From Caldilineaceae bacterium (GTDB lineage Bacteria > Chloroflexota > Anaerolineae > Caldilineales > Caldilineaceae): DNA of 64,000 nt. Of this stretch, positions 1-10,206 are shown piece after piece. Below the pieces are notes generated by a model, which was not told the DNA's origin, searched no databases, and saw only the letters and a list, made by a program, of their open reading frames with translations. Both the position numbers and the translations under genes were made by a program. The stretch spans positions 1-64,000 of the forward strand of contig WTGY01000141.1 in NCBI GenBank assembly GCA_011523365.1. Reading direction: 5' to 3'. Within the stretch, counting starts at the first letter, position 1. Each line of letters opens with the position of its first letter.

Positions 1-250
1 GTGCGGGGGCTCCGCCCCCGCAACGCCCCCTCTCCTACAACATCCCTCGCCGACCGGGTGTCGATATTGGTGACAGGTGCCTGATCGAAGGTGTTTAGCC
101 CGACCACGTCCCGCCAGTCCCATCAAGTCCCCGTAGGTGCCGGCCCTGTGCCGCCCTGCGTCCCTCCCAGAGCCGCCAAGCTGTTTCAGCCGCCGCTGGC
201 ATGAACGGTCCGCCAGACTGTTCCCATCCCAAACCTGGGATGCACGCATC
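1..250. repeat. Dispersed intergenic repeat, copy 1 (left-truncated by the window edge)
   Basis: The first bases carry a strong palindrome, GCGGGGGC-TCC-GCCCCCGC, followed by CAACGCCCCCTCTCC. The same block recurs at 18011 and 49834. Downstream, copy 1 stays alignable to the 49.8-50.1 kb copy for about 250 bases, sharing for instance GACCGGGTGTCGATATT, CCACGTCCCGCCAGTCCCAT and CGCCAGACTGTTCCCA. No reading frame is conserved between the copies, so I read it as a non-coding interspersed element. The part left of the palindrome lies outside the window. Confidence 0.75.
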
Positions 251-262
251 GGCCGCTGCTTT

Positions 263-291
263 TTGACTCCCCGCCCCTTTTCAACTACGAT
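263..291 (+). promoter_or_regulatory. Putative sigma-70 promoter for pheS
   Basis: TTGACT at 263-268 and TACGAT at 286-291 are separated by 17 bases, matching the consensus at 5/6 and 4/6 positions. The pair sits about 80 bases before the pheS start and directly after the end of the dispersed repeat. The call rests on sequence matching only. The rest of the 1-373 gap shows nothing beyond the repeat. Confidence 0.35.
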
Positions 292-373
292 TGACACCTG
301 ACGAACGCGCAAAACACGGCGGCCAGCCGCCACCGTCACCCATTACCCCGATACCAATACTGTGAGATGAAAT

Positions 374-1399
374 ATGCAGGCGCTTGAAGAACTACAGACC
401 CGCGCACAAGAAGAACTCGCCGCAGCCGACACCGTCGAGGCCACCGAAGCCTGGTTCCGCGACTACCTCGGCCGCAACGGTGCCCTCACCAACTTCCTGC
501 GCGGCCTCAGCGACCTGCCCCGCGAAGAGCGCCCCGCCGCCGGCCGCGCCGGCAACCAGCTCAAAAACCTCCTCGAAGAGGCCCTCCACACACGCCAGGA
601 GGCCATCCGCCATCAGGAGATGGAGCAGACCCTCGCCGCCGAAGGCGTCGACGTCACCATGCCCGGCCGCAGACCCACCCTCGGCAAAATCCATCCCAGC
701 AACCAGACCCTGCGCGAGATCGCCCACATCTTCGGCCAGATGGGCTTCCAGGTCTACGACTCCCCCGAAGTCGAGACCGACGATAACAACTTCGGCCTCC
801 TCAACATCCCGCCCGGCCACCCTGCCCGCGACATGTGGGACACCTTCTACACCACCACCCCCGGCGTCATCCTCCGCACCCACACCAGCCCCGGCCAGAT
901 CCACGCCATGCGCGAATACTGCCCGGAGCCCATCCGCGTCATATTACCCGGCAAATGTTACCGCCACGAGGATGTCAGCGCCCGCTACGACATGATGTTC
1001 CACCAGGTCGAAGGCCTAGTCGTCGGCCACAACGTCACTTTCAGCGACCTCAAGGGTACCCTCGTAAACTTCGCCAACCAGATGTTCGGCGAAGGCTGCG
1101 CCCTCCGCTTCCGCAAAAGCTACTTCCCCTTCACCGAGCCCAGCGTCGAAGTCGACGCCGGCTGCGTCCTCTGTGAAGCCAAGGGCTGCCGCATCTGCAA
1201 ACAGACCGGTTGGCTCGAAATCCTCGGCGCCGGCATGGTCCACCCCATCGTCCTCCACAACGGCGGCTACGACCCCGCCGTCTACAGCGGCTTCGCCTTC
1301 GGCATGGGCCCCGAGCGCATCGCCATGCTCAAATACGGCATCGACGACATCCGCTACTTCTTCACCAACGACGTGCGCTTCCTCGAACGCGTAGGCTGA
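374..1399 (+). CDS. pheS: Phenylalanine--tRNA ligase alpha subunit
   Basis: This 341-residue protein is the catalytic alpha subunit of the class II (alpha-beta)2 synthetase that charges tRNA-Phe in the cytoplasm. An N-terminal helical region (about 1-90) is followed by the class II core. Motif 2 is around [19 protein letters not shown] and the C-terminal motif 3 is [24 protein letters not shown]...CRIC cysteine cluster before the GTGWLEI-like stretch is a feature of many bacterial PheS proteins and probably binds zinc. The length is normal for the family. The beta-subunit gene pheT, often immediately downstream, is absent here: the next gene begins 56 bases later and encodes an unrelated secreted protein. 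The identification is firm. Confidence 0.97.
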   Translation: MQALEELQTRAQEELAAADTVEATEAWFRDYLGRNGALTNFLRGLSDLPREERPAAGRAGNQLKNLLEEALHTRQEAIRHQEMEQTLAAEGVDVTMPGRRPTLGKIHPSNQTLREIAHIFGQMGFQVYDSPEVETDDNNFGLLNIPPGHPARDMWDTFYTTTPGVILRTHTSPGQIHAMREYCPEPIRVILPGKCYRHEDVSARYDMMFHQVEGLVVGHNVTFSDLKGTLVNFANQMFGEGCALRFRKSYFPFTEPSVEVDAGCVLCEAKGCRICKQTGWLEILGAGMVHPIVLHNGGYDPAVYSGFAFGMGPERIAMLKYGIDDIRYFFTNDVRFLERVG

Positions 1400-1454
1400 T
1401 TCCGTCACGAACCGCCGACAACGAAATACCAACCCCCACCTATACCGCGCGACA

Positions 1455-4400
1455 GTGCCGTCGTCCCTCCTGACGCTCTTCGTCGCCCTTCTCACCTGCG
1501 CCAGCGTTGCCCAGGCCCAACAATCTTCCCCGGCATCCAACCTCTCTGTCCCCCATCTGACCGCGCAACGCGAAGACGGCGCCATTGAACTGCGCTGGCC
1601 GGCCGTGCCCGGCGCACTCCGTTACGAACTCTGGTCCTGGACCTCCTCCGGCGGCTGGCTGCAACTCGGAGGCGACGACCTCACCGACACCAGCTTCACC
1701 CACACCGGAATCTCGACCGGCACAGCCTACTATTACCAGATACGCGCCGTCGGTGCGTTCGGCGACGTCAGCGAATGGTCCCAGCCCGTCCACGTTACCG
1801 TGCCCGGTAATCTGCCCGCACCGGCACTCTCCGCACAGGCCCGGCCCGTCCCGACACCGCTTCCAGGCGCACCGTCCCGGCCCGTAGATGCACCGCCCCC
1901 GTACAACGACTACGGCACCGCGGAGTTGACCTGGGATGCAGTAACCGGTGCCGCACGCTACGAACTCTGGACCTGGTGGGACCATACCCCTGGCTGGCAA
2001 AATCTCGGCGGCGACACCCTGACCGCAACCAGCTTCACCCACATCTTTCCCTTACCAAACACGACCTTCTACTACCAGGCTCGTGCCGTCTCCGCCTCCG
2101 GCGCAACAAGCCCGTGGTCGCAGCTGATATCCGCTACATCATTCGATGTGCTAACACCGACTTCGACGCCAACTCCAACGTCTACGCCCACTGCAACCCC
2201 AACACCGCCAAACACGACCCCCGCATCCACTCCGACGCCTACCTGGACGCCTGCTTCGACACCAACACCGACACTGACACTGACGCCAACGCAGACACCG
2301 ACACCGGCACCGACGTCAACCCCAACCCCGACCTCAACTTCGACGCCTGCACTCACGTCCACGCCGACAGAGACGGTTACGCCAACCAATTCCCCTACAG
2401 TGACACCGACATCGATGACACCGGCACTGGCGGTTCCCGCCATGACCGCACAGCCAGCAGAAAACGCGGTGATTCTGAACTGGGAAGCCGTGGCCGCCGC
2501 AATCCGTTACGAACTATGGTCGTGGACCCTTGAAGGAGGATGGATTCCCATCGGACCCGACAATCTGACCGGCACGAGCTACACCCACACCGGACTCGCC
2601 GCGGGCACCACATACTACTATTCGATCCGCGCCGTCAGCGCCTCAGGCGAAGCAAGTGCCTGGTCCGAACCCATCCCCGCCACCGTAACCGACACACAGT
2701 CGTCAACATCGACGCCAACCCCGACCCCGGACCCGTCCACAACGTCCACTGCTACGCCGACCGCAACGCCGCCCGCGCTGCCCGCGCCCGCCCTGACCGC
2801 ACAGCCAACCGCCGGCGCAGTCGACCTGAGCTGGGACGCCGTGACCGGCGCCGTCCGCTACGAGCTCTGGGTCTGGACCGAAGCCGAAGATTGGCAGCAG
2901 ATCGGCGGCAACAATCTGACAGGCACCACCTTCCGACACGACGACCTTCAGGTCGGCGGAACCTTCCACTACGCAGTGCGTGCCCTCAACGCTGACGGCG
3001 CCGCCAGCCCATGGTCACAGTATGCTTCCGCGACACTGGATCCGTCTCTGATTGCCTTCGTCTCCAACCGCGACGGTAACGATGAAATCTACGTCATGTA
3101 CGCCGATGGCTCGAATGTTACCCGCATTACCAACCATCCCGAAGCGGATAACGATCCCGCCTGGGCGCCCGACGGCAACAGAATCGCCTTTCATTCCGCC
3201 CGCGATAGAAACTCTGAGATCTACGTCATGAACGCCGATGGGTCCGGCCCGGTCAACCTCACTAACAATCTGAGTAGTGACTTGGAACCCTCCTGGTCGC
3301 CTGACGGTAACAGGATCGCCTTTCGTTCCAATCGCTCCGGGAACTATGAGATCTATCTGATGAATGCCGACGCTTCCGGCGTCGTTCAGCTCACCAACCA
3401 TGCCGCAGAGGATAGTTCTCCCTCCTGGTCGCCCGACGGCAGCAAAGTCGCCTTTTCATCCGGTCGCGATGGGCACCCCGAAATCTACGTGATCAACATC
3501 GACGGTTCTGGCCTTACCCGACTCACACGCCATCCTGAACCGGACTTCCAACCCGTCTGGTCGCCCGACGGCAGCAAAATCGCCTTTGTGTCGTCCCGCG
3601 ACGGCTTCCCTGCCGTCTTTGTGATGAATGCCGATGGCTCCGGTAGCACACGCCTCACCGACCCGCTTGAACACGCGCACCACCCCTCTCCTGCCTGGTC
3701 GCCCCACAGCAACAGAGTCGCCTTCAACGCCTTCAGTGATGGTGACCTGGATATCTTCGTCATCAACACCGATGGCTCCGGCCTCACCCGCCTTACCGAA
3801 AACACAGTCAGGGATTCCAACCCATCTTGGAGACATTCCTCAGCCCCCATCGAGACGAGGCCCATTCCCACGATCCCAACCCTGTCGGCCGCTGCCGAAC
3901 AGGGAGGTATCCAACTCAATTGGACCCCCTTGACCGGTGCCGCGCGCTATGAACTTAGGGTCCGCATCGGTGCCGGCAGCTGGCGTCAAATCGGCGGCAA
4001 CAACCTTTCCGGCACCAGATTCAAGCATTTCGGACTCGAGGCCGGTACCGCCTACCAATACCAGATTCGAAAGGTGGATGCCGCCGGCGCAGGAGGCGAC
4101 TGGTCGCAGACCGTCTCCGCAACTCTCACCGCCGCCCAATCCCGCATTCCGTCCCGGCTCGCCTTCTCCTCCTACCGCGGCGGAAACGCCGCCATCTACG
4201 TTATGAATGCCGATGGCACTGGCCTCACCCGTCTGACCGACCATCCGGCAGACGAGTGGTTTCCCGCCTGGTCGCCCGATGGCGCCAGAATTGCATTCGT
4301 TTTGTATCGTGCCCTCAATTTCGAAATCTACGTCATGAACGCCGACGGCACCGGCATTACCCCCGTTACCGACCCGCTTTCATCGAGATACCAACATTCA

Positions 4401-6086
4401 TGGAACTACCATCCCTCTTGGTCGCCCGACGGCACCAAGATTGCCTTTGCGACCACCCGCCATGGCGACGGGGAAATCTATCTCATGAATGCTGATGGCT
4501 CCGATCCCCTGCGCCTCACCAAAGACATCGGCTACGCGGGTTTCCCCGCCTGGTCGCCCGATGGCCGTACCATCGCTTTCCACTCCCAACGCGGCGGACA
4601 TCATGATATCCACCTGATGAACACCGACGGTTCAGGCCTCACCCGGCTTACCTACGATCCTCCCAGCCACTGGTTCGCCTCCTGGTCCCCCGACGGCAAC
4701 AGGCTCGCCTTTCAATCTGGCACCATCGGTAGACATGATATCTTCGTGATGAACAAAGACGGTTCCGGGCTGTCACGCCTTACCTACCATCCCGCAGACG
4801 ACCGATATCCCACTTGGTCGGAAGACGGCACGCGCATCGCCTTCGCCTCCTTCCGCAATGGCAACTGGGAACTCTATTCGGTTAACGCCAACGGGTCTGG
4901 CCTCACTCGCCTTACAGAGAATCGTACCACGGATGACGATCCAGCCTGGAGCCCCTCTCCTCACGACCGGTCACAAACACCTCCTCCCTCTGCTCCCCAG
5001 CTTAAGGCCCACGCGGCTGGCACCGAGGTTCAACTCAATTGGGCGCCCGTCACCGGCGCAGCACGCTATGAACTGTGGTCCAGGAATGGCTTCGGGAATA
5101 ACTACTCTGACTGGCTCCAGATCGGCGGATACTACCTTACCGGCACAGCATTCAACCATGAGAGTCTCTATCTTGAGCAAACCTACCAGTACAGGGTCCG
5201 CGCCGTGAATTATGCCGGCGATTTTGGCCCTTGGTCGCAGACCATTACCGTCACCATAACCTCCCCCTCCGTCAAGACGTACTCGCCGGTCGCCTTCCAC
5301 TCAAACCGTAGCGGCCTCTGGGATATCTATATTCAGGGCAGCGGCAGCGCAGGCTTGGACGGAAGACTTACCAAACATCCTGCCGAAGACCGCTATCCCG
5401 ACTGGTCGCCCGATGGCAGCAGAATCGCATTTCATTCCTTCCGCGACGGCAATTACGAGATCTACCTGATAAATGTCGACGGTTCCGGCCTGACCCGTCT
5501 CACCGACCACGCCGAATCCGATCAGTTTCCCGCCTGGTCCCCCGACGGCAGCAAGATCGCCTTTCAGTCCCACCGCGACGGCAACTGGGAAATCTACCTG
5601 GTAAACGTCGATGGTTCAGGCCTGACCCGTCTCACCGACCATACTGAATCTGACCAGTTTCCCGCCTGGTCGCCCGACGGCACCAGGATTGCATACCAGT
5701 CGGTCCGCGATAGCAATGCAGACATCTACCTGATGAACGCCGACGGCACCGGCCTCTCCCGGCTTACCACCCATCCTGATCCCGATGGCCATCCTGCCTG
5801 GTCGCCCGACGGCACCCGAATTGCCTTTAGCTCTGGCCGCGACCCCTTAGCTGATATCTACACGATCAATATCGACGGTTCAGGCCGCACCCGTCTCACC
5901 CACTACCCCGGCTGGGACGCCCACCCAACTTGGTCGCCCGACGGTAGCAGAATCGCCTTTGAGTCGCGTCGCGGCCGCCTCTATGATATCTACTCGATCA
6001 ACCCCGACAGATCCAACCTCTCCCGCCTCACCCAACACGCTGCAGAGGACAGCGGCCCATCCTGGGGCCCGACCCTCTCCCAATGA
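1455..6086 (+). CDS. Secreted FN3 / triple PD40 (TolB-like) beta-propeller protein
   Basis: This is a 1543-residue exported protein. Residues 1-22 look like a signal peptide (hydrophobic core, AQA cleavage site), but the GTG start lacks a clear ribosome site. Two FN3-like modules (about 30-225) are followed by a Thr/Pro linker (about 230-325) and two more FN3 modules (to about 525). Three blocks then follow, each of six PD40 repeats of the [15 protein letters not shown]...PAWSPDG kind (about 530-800, 900-1165, 1275-1543). An FN3 module separates successive blocks, giving six FN3 and eighteen PD40 repeats in total. Six repeats per block is the number expected for a closed TolB-type propeller. 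The likely role is extracellular or surface binding. No catalytic motif is visible and no ligand can be named. Confidence 0.85.
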   Translation: MPSSLLTLFVALLTCASVAQAQQSSPASNLSVPHLTAQREDGAIELRWPAVPGALRYELWSWTSSGGWLQLGGDDLTDTSFTHTGISTGTAYYYQIRAVGAFGDVSEWSQPVHVTVPGNLPAPALSAQARPVPTPLPGAPSRPVDAPPPYNDYGTAELTWDAVTGAARYELWTWWDHTPGWQNLGGDTLTATSFTHIFPLPNTTFYYQARAVSASGATSPWSQLISATSFDVLTPTSTPTPTSTPTATPTPPNTTPASTPTPTWTPASTPTPTLTLTPTQTPTPAPTSTPTPTSTSTPALTSTPTETVTPTNSPTVTPTSMTPALAVPAMTAQPAENAVILNWEAVAAAIRYELWSWTLEGGWIPIGPDNLTGTSYTHTGLAAGTTYYYSIRAVSASGEASAWSEPIPATVTDTQSSTSTPTPTPDPSTTSTATPTATPPALPAPALTAQPTAGAVDLSWDAVTGAVRYELWVWTEAEDWQQIGGNNLTGTTFRHDDLQVGGTFHYAVRALNADGAASPWSQYASATLDPSLIAFVSNRDGNDEIYVMYADGSNVTRITNHPEADNDPAWAPDGNRIAFHSARDRNSEIYVMNADGSGPVNLTNNLSSDLEPSWSPDGNRIAFRSNRSGNYEIYLMNADASGVVQLTNHAAEDSSPSWSPDGSKVAFSSGRDGHPEIYVINIDGSGLTRLTRHPEPDFQPVWSPDGSKIAFVSSRDGFPAVFVMNADGSGSTRLTDPLEHAHHPSPAWSPHSNRVAFNAFSDGDLDIFVINTDGSGLTRLTENTVRDSNPSWRHSSAPIETRPIPTIPTLSAAAEQGGIQLNWTPLTGAARYELRVRIGAGSWRQIGGNNLSGTRFKHFGLEAGTAYQYQIRKVDAAGAGGDWSQTVSATLTAAQSRIPSRLAFSSYRGGNAAIYVMNADGTGLTRLTDHPADEWFPAWSPDGARIAFVLYRALNFEIYVMNADGTGITPVTDPLSSRYQHSWNYHPSWSPDGTKIAFATTRHGDGEIYLMNADGSDPLRLTKDIGYAGFPAWSPDGRTIAFHSQRGGHHDIHLMNTDGSGLTRLTYDPPSHWFASWSPDGNRLAFQSGTIGRHDIFVMNKDGSGLSRLTYHPADDRYPTWSEDGTRIAFASFRNGNWELYSVNANGSGLTRLTENRTTDDDPAWSPSPHDRSQTPPPSAPQLKAHAAGTEVQLNWAPVTGAARYELWSRNGFGNNYSDWLQIGGYYLTGTAFNHESLYLEQTYQYRVRAVNYAGDFGPWSQTITVTITSPSVKTYSPVAFHSNRSGLWDIYIQGSGSAGLDGRLTKHPAEDRYPDWSPDGSRIAFHSFRDGNYEIYLINVDGSGLTRLTDHAESDQFPAWSPDGSKIAFQSHRDGNWEIYLVNVDGSGLTRLTDHTESDQFPAWSPDGTRIAYQSVRDSNADIYLMNADGTGLSRLTTHPDPDGHPAWSPDGTRIAFSSGRDPLADIYTINIDGSGRTRLTHYPGWDAHPTWSPDGSRIAFESRRGRLYDIYSINPDRSNLSRLTQHAAEDSGPSWGPTLSQ
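2157..2425 (+). repeat. Thr/Pro-coding low-complexity tract
   Basis: This is an imperfect ACN-CCN microrepeat inside the FN3/PD40 protein. It encodes a TPTSTPTPT-type linker between FN3 modules 2 and 3. Such linkers are extended and commonly O-glycosylated in secreted modular proteins. The repeat is degenerate in its third positions, so it looks selected at the protein level rather than being a recent slippage product. Confidence 0.8.
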
Positions 6087-6513
6087 CCTCATAGCAGCAC
6101 CAATCCCGTCCACATTCTATCCCCTTCCCGCCCCGTCACTCCTCGCCCTTTGAGGAGGCCGCAAGCCCAATCCGCGGCCCAAATGCCTTGATCCTCGTAT
6201 GCCTGCAACTGCATCCCATCCCTCAAATCCCCCTGGATAATTGTTCAGACAATCGCGCCTGCCAGTTGACAAGCGCGCAAAAGGCGGCAGTCATCTGCCG
6301 CCTTTAGTCAAAGCCCCCGTATTTGGATTGTGAAATCAAGAATTCACGTGCCTGTGGAACCGCAAAATCGCGCAGTAGAAGAAGTAGGCGCTACCGCAAC
6401 CGTCGGTTTGGTCTAAACCTGTTTCCGAGTTCACCTCGTACACAACGGCGCTGTCTTAAACATCTTGCACGGGTTAAGCGACCTGACCGGCGCCCGGCCA
6501 CTATCCACAGCCG
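6087..6513. other. Intergenic region without a convincing gene
   Basis: Apart from the hairpin at 6281-6304 this stretch shows no conserved frame. The possible frames are low-complexity Arg/Ser-rich shadows. It separates the rightward propeller gene from the leftward genes that follow. Confidence 0.6.
6281..6304. terminator. Hairpin between convergent genes
   Basis: The arms AAGGCGGCAG and CTGCCGCCTT (10 bp) flank a TCAT loop, with A-rich sequence on the left and T-rich sequence on the right. It lies between the rightward propeller gene and the leftward four-helix-bundle gene and could end transcription in either direction. The T tract is short. Confidence 0.55.
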
Positions 6514-6891
6514 TCACACACTATCCACTTTGCGCTCGAGCGCCCGCATCATGCTTTCCAGCATTCTGTTGATCTCGGCGGATTCGCCTAACAACCTGTT
6601 TCCGGTTTCGCTCTGAAGTAGACCCAACCTTTCCGACAAAGTCAAAAAGGTTTCAAGTTCGGCCAGAGATCCTCGCGCAATACCAAGGAACTGTAGGAAT
6701 TCCCTTGTTGAACGCCTTTCGCGTCCCTCTGCAATATTGGCAGGTACCGAGGCCGCCGCCCTTCTCATCTGCGAAGTAAGGCCATACCTCTCCGCCGACG
6801 GAAAGCCCTTTGTTACCTCATAAGTCCGCACTGTCAAATCCATCGACTTCTGCCACACCTTCAAATCACGATACGACCTGATATACGTCAC
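6514..6891 (-). CDS. Four-helix bundle protein (23S rRNA IVS / S23-like family)
   Basis: The 125-residue product matches the small four-helix-bundle family named for proteins encoded in 23S rRNA intervening sequences. Diagnostic features are the YRDLKVWQKSMDL start, RRAAASVPANIAEG in the middle and EFLQFLGIARGSLAELET near the end. These stand-alone proteins are widespread in Bacteroidota and Chloroflexota and have no settled function. I chose the GTG at 6891 because family similarity starts there and an AGGGGG element precedes it. A longer frame upstream reads low-complexity sequence. The gene lies 52 bases downstream of the aldolase gene and could share its transcript. Confidence 0.82.
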   Translation of the reverse strand: MTYIRSYRDLKVWQKSMDLTVRTYEVTKGFPSAERYGLTSQMRRAAASVPANIAEGRERRSTREFLQFLGIARGSLAELETFLTLSERLGLLQSETGNRLLGESAEINRMLESMMRALERKVDSV

Positions 6892-6943
6892 CCAACCCCC
6901 TGCAGTTCCCCCGAAGTTTCCCTGCCGTTCCCCTGCCGTTCCC

Positions 6944-7729
6944 CTAGCCCTCAAGGGCCTTTCGCATATCCTCCCCCTCCTTCTGCCACCATTGGTGAAG
7001 GATCGCAATATCCGTCCCAATACAAAAATGCCGAGCCCCCATATCCAGGAAACGCTTCGCATCATCCGCAGTACCGATCTCAATCCGGGGATGAACGCCC
7101 GCCGCCAAACAGCCTTCAATCACACGCTTCTGGCCCGCCTGCACCTCTGGAACATTTCGCTGTCCCGGCTTCCCAATACTCATCGAGAAATCGGAAGGAC
7201 CCCACTGCAGCATCTCCACCCCCTCCACCGCCAGAATCCCGTCCAACTCATCCAGCGCCGGCTTCTTCTCCAGCATCAGCGCCACAACAATATCGTCCAG
7301 CGCCTGAACATATGCCTCGTTGCCTCCGTACCCCATGTACGAAAACCGCCGCGTCGCCACGCCGAACGTGCCCCCCGCATGCGGCGTATCCGCCCGCACA
7401 TAGCTCACACAGTCCGCCGCCCCCGCCGCCGAACGCACGTCCGAAAACAGCACGCTGTTGAAACCCGACCCCACCGCCCGCTGCGCAACAAACTCATTGT
7501 TTGCCCAGTCGATCTTGATCATCGAGCCCAGGCCATGCAGCTCCGCCGCCCGGCAGATATTGTCCAAATCGTGCAGCGTATACGTTCCATACTCAGCCAC
7601 AAACTCCACGTAATCATACAGCCCCGTATGCCCCAGCGCCTCAACCACATTTGGCCACACACTGTGAATATGGGTCGCCAGCGTCGGTTTGCCCGCGTCG
7701 AGCAACTTGCGAATCGGATTCGCGCGCAT
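6944..7729 (-). CDS. HpcH/HpaI-family aldolase
   Basis: This 261-residue TIM-barrel protein belongs to the metal-dependent class II 2-keto-3-deoxy acid aldolase family (HpcH, GarL, RhmA relatives). These enzymes cleave 2-keto-3-deoxy sugar acids or 4-hydroxy-2-ketoacids to pyruvate plus an aldehyde. Visible features are the N-terminal HIHSVWPNVVEALG strand-loop, the FVAEYGTY stretch, VEGVEMLQWGPSDFSMSIG with the acidic metal-site region, and a C-terminal RHFCIGTDIAILHQWW. The ATG at 7729 is preferred over an in-frame start 28 codons upstream because the preceding residues match nothing in the family. The substrate cannot be read from sequence. It may serve sugar-acid catabolism. Confidence 0.85.
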   Translation of the reverse strand: MRANPIRKLLDAGKPTLATHIHSVWPNVVEALGHTGLYDYVEFVAEYGTYTLHDLDNICRAAELHGLGSMIKIDWANNEFVAQRAVGSGFNSVLFSDVRSAAGAADCVSYVRADTPHAGGTFGVATRRFSYMGYGGNEAYVQALDDIVVALMLEKKPALDELDGILAVEGVEMLQWGPSDFSMSIGKPGQRNVPEVQAGQKRVIEGCLAAGVHPRIEIGTADDAKRFLDMGARHFCIGTDIAILHQWWQKEGEDMRKALEG

Positions 7730-7918
7730 TGTTAAATTCTCCGCATGGGATGGCGTGCTGACCTCCCGCAACCGCGAGTGCCAGCCAAAGTGATGATAGA
7801 TAAGGCGCTGCACCTCCGCTCTACATGTCCCAGCGGCGGTGGAAGCGCTTCGCTAAACGATCTGTGCCTCAGAAAAGTGTCTAAATGGTAGGACAGGCCG
7901 CCCCGGCCCGCAGTGGGC

Positions 7919-7927
7919 AGTATAGCA
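7919..7927 (-). promoter_or_regulatory. Possible extended -10 element upstream of the aldolase gene
   Basis: On the minus strand the bases read TGCTATACT, an extended -10 form (TGn + TATACT, 5/6). They lie about 190 bases before the aldolase start and immediately downstream of the transporter gene. No good -35 box is present. Confidence 0.25.
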
Positions 7928-7992
7928 CAGCAAAAAAGGGAGTAACAGTCCCGCACCGCCGTCTCTAACCCCTGGCCCCTAACCCCTGTAGT

Positions 7993-10206
7993 TCAATCGT
8001 TTGGCGCCAGCAGGTCCTCTGTCTGCCCGCTGTGAATCAGCAACACAGTCCCCACCGCGCTCAACCAGCCGTTGAGCTGGTTTCCGTATCTCTCGCGCTC
8101 CTCCGCGTCCGGCCGGTTCATGCCCAATAGCGTCAGATCAGTCTCTCTGCTCCACGTCTTTACCGTCTCCGGGAACGCCTCACCTCGCGGCGGCACCACC
8201 ACCACCGGCTCAGCATTCACGCGCACCCTGTCCAACAGCCCCCGCAAATGCGCCTCCACCTGTTCCCGCCCTTCCCCGCGTGGCAGTGTCTGCAGCAGCC
8301 GGATCGACGCCCCGTCCCAAGTCGGACTCTGCGAAATAATATGCGCCAGCAGCAGCATCAGATCCCCGTTCCCACTGCGCCCCCGCCACCACACGTCGAT
8401 CACCCTGCGATTGCCGAAACCCCGCTTCTCATCATGATGCAGGAACAGCACCGACTTGCCCAGCTCGAACAGCGTCGACAATAGGCGCAACGACAGCGTG
8501 CGCCCGCCCTCCGTATCGCTCCAACCCATCAGCACCGCGTTCGGCTCCAGCCCGCCCACCCCATGCGCCTGGCATACCGTCACCGCGCCCGCATAGAAAT
8601 TCTCCACAATGTCCGCCTCCGCAAAGGCAGTCATGTTCTGCTCCTGGATGAACGTGCGGATCTGCCTCCGCGCAATGCTGCGCAGCCTTCTCTGCGCCAG
8701 CTGATCGATATCCCCCACCAGCAACTGGTAAAACGAAACGATGCCGTACCCCCGGCTCAGCAGATTCGCCACCTCCACCAGCGGCGCTCGGTTATGCGGC
8801 TGCCCCGTGAATACCAGAATGTTCGGCCGCCAGTTCTTAGCATGAAAGACCGAGCGCTCCAGGTTCAGCAACGACCGCCGCGCCAGCGCAAACCAGATCC
8901 CGTTGCGCACGTCGCCCCACGTGCGAATCGTCGAGCGGCGCTCCAGGTAGAAATAGATCCCGTAGCTGATCAGGATCGCAACCACCGTTGCCCCGGGATT
9001 GATCACGAACATCGCCCCGTAACAGCCGGCCGCACCCAGCAACGAGAAACTGAAATGGATATTCGCCCGCGGCCGGAAACTTGGGTTCCCCACCAGCTTC
9101 TCAATCCCCGCCACCAGGTTCGTCATCCCGTACGTGTTCAGGAAAAACATCGTGATGATTGGCGCCACGACGTTGAGATCACCGGCCCAGATCACTGCGA
9201 ACGCGATTCCCGCCGTGATCAGGACCCCCACCCGCGGCTCCGTCCTGCTCCCCAGCCGCAAACCCAGCACCCGCGGCACAATTCCGTCATTCGCCATCGC
9301 CTGCAACGTCCGCGGCGCCGCCACAATGCTCCCCAACGCCGATGACAGCGTCGCCGCCCACACCCCGATCAGAATTAGCGGCGGAAACAGCGCGATATCC
9401 CGCATGATCAACGTATTGCTCTTCAGCTCATCCGGGCTGCCATGCAACGACAGCCAGATGACCGAGAGAAAATAAACGACAGCCGTAAACATCACCGAAA
9501 AAAGCGTGCCTTTGTGAATGCTCCGGCCCGGGTCCTTCAGATCGCCCGACATGCTCGCGCCCACCGCAATGCCCGTCACAGCCGGGAAAAAGACCGCAAA
9601 AACACTCCAGAAACTCATCCCCTCGCCGTAGTTGGCCGTCAGCGTCGGAGCCTGAATCGACAACCAGCCTCCCCCAAAGAAAGAAAGCAGCGCCGCCATC
9701 AACGCCGCCAGAATGAAGTACTGTATCTTGATTGCAAAGTCCGCGCCGATAAACGCCACCACCGCGAAGACAATTGCAATCAATGTCGATAACACCCTGG
9801 CATCGATCTGGCTGAAGAAGGCGATGCCCTCCAGCGATTCGGTGAACCCAATGATGTAAAAGGCAACCGAGATCGCCTGCGACAGATAGAGCGGCACCCC
9901 GATCGCCCCGCCAATTTCACGCCCCAGCGTCCGCGAAATCAGGTAATACTTCCCGCCCGCCCGCACGTTCATCGACGTCGCGATCGCCGACAGCGACAAC
10001 CCCGTCAGAAAGCTGATCGAATTGGCTATCAACACGATCAACAGCGCGCCCAGCAGACCGGCCTGGCCTACAACCCAGCCCGCCCGCAAAAACAGGATTA
10101 GCCCCAGAATCGTCAGCACGTTCGGCGTAAACACGCCCCCGAACGTTCCGAACCGGGCCGACGCATTTGTCGTTTGCCCTGAAGCCGCCTGTGCAGATGC
10201 TGTCAT
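7993..10206 (-). CDS. Cation-chloride cotransporter-like (SLC12/APC superfamily) permease
   Basis: This 737-residue integral membrane protein opens with FGGVFTPNVLTILGLILFLR, the signature of bacterial and eukaryotic cation-chloride cotransporters. About twelve hydrophobic segments span residues 25-420. A soluble C-terminal half of about 310 residues follows, with a fold reminiscent of the SLC12 C-terminal domain (GQPHNRAPLVEVANLLSRGYG, then a second universal-stress-like half). The family moves Na+/K+ with Cl-, although some bacterial members carry amino acids instead. Its start codon overlaps the stop of the upstream gene by 4 bases (ATGA), so the two are probably translated together. The substrate is not assignable. 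Confidence 0.82.
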   Translation of the reverse strand: MTASAQAASGQTTNASARFGTFGGVFTPNVLTILGLILFLRAGWVVGQAGLLGALLIVLIANSISFLTGLSLSAIATSMNVRAGGKYYLISRTLGREIGGAIGVPLYLSQAISVAFYIIGFTESLEGIAFFSQIDARVLSTLIAIVFAVVAFIGADFAIKIQYFILAALMAALLSFFGGGWLSIQAPTLTANYGEGMSFWSVFAVFFPAVTGIAVGASMSGDLKDPGRSIHKGTLFSVMFTAVVYFLSVIWLSLHGSPDELKSNTLIMRDIALFPPLILIGVWAATLSSALGSIVAAPRTLQAMANDGIVPRVLGLRLGSRTEPRVGVLITAGIAFAVIWAGDLNVVAPIITMFFLNTYGMTNLVAGIEKLVGNPSFRPRANIHFSFSLLGAAGCYGAMFVINPGATVVAILISYGIYFYLERRSTIRTWGDVRNGIWFALARRSLLNLERSVFHAKNWRPNILVFTGQPHNRAPLVEVANLLSRGYGIVSFYQLLVGDIDQLAQRRLRSIARRQIRTFIQEQNMTAFAEADIVENFYAGAVTVCQAHGVGGLEPNAVLMGWSDTEGGRTLSLRLLSTLFELGKSVLFLHHDEKRGFGNRRVIDVWWRGRSGNGDLMLLLAHIISQSPTWDGASIRLLQTLPRGEGREQVEAHLRGLLDRVRVNAEPVVVVPPRGEAFPETVKTWSRETDLTLLGMNRPDAEERERYGNQLNGWLSAVGTVLLIHSGQTEDLLAPND

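Noticed and set aside
2157-2425. Repeated ACNCCN units considered as a CRISPR or minisatellite
   Set aside because: There are no regular spacers. The units are degenerate at third positions and encode a Thr/Pro linker in a continuous frame.
3040-6080. Regularly spaced similar DNA blocks of about 130 bases considered as a non-coding tandem array
   Set aside because: They correspond to PD40 propeller blades in one uninterrupted reading frame.
6901-6955. Short tandem repeat of CCTGCCGTTCC upstream of the four-helix-bundle gene
   Set aside because: There are only two full units with a degenerate neighbour, too few to support a functional or mobile element.
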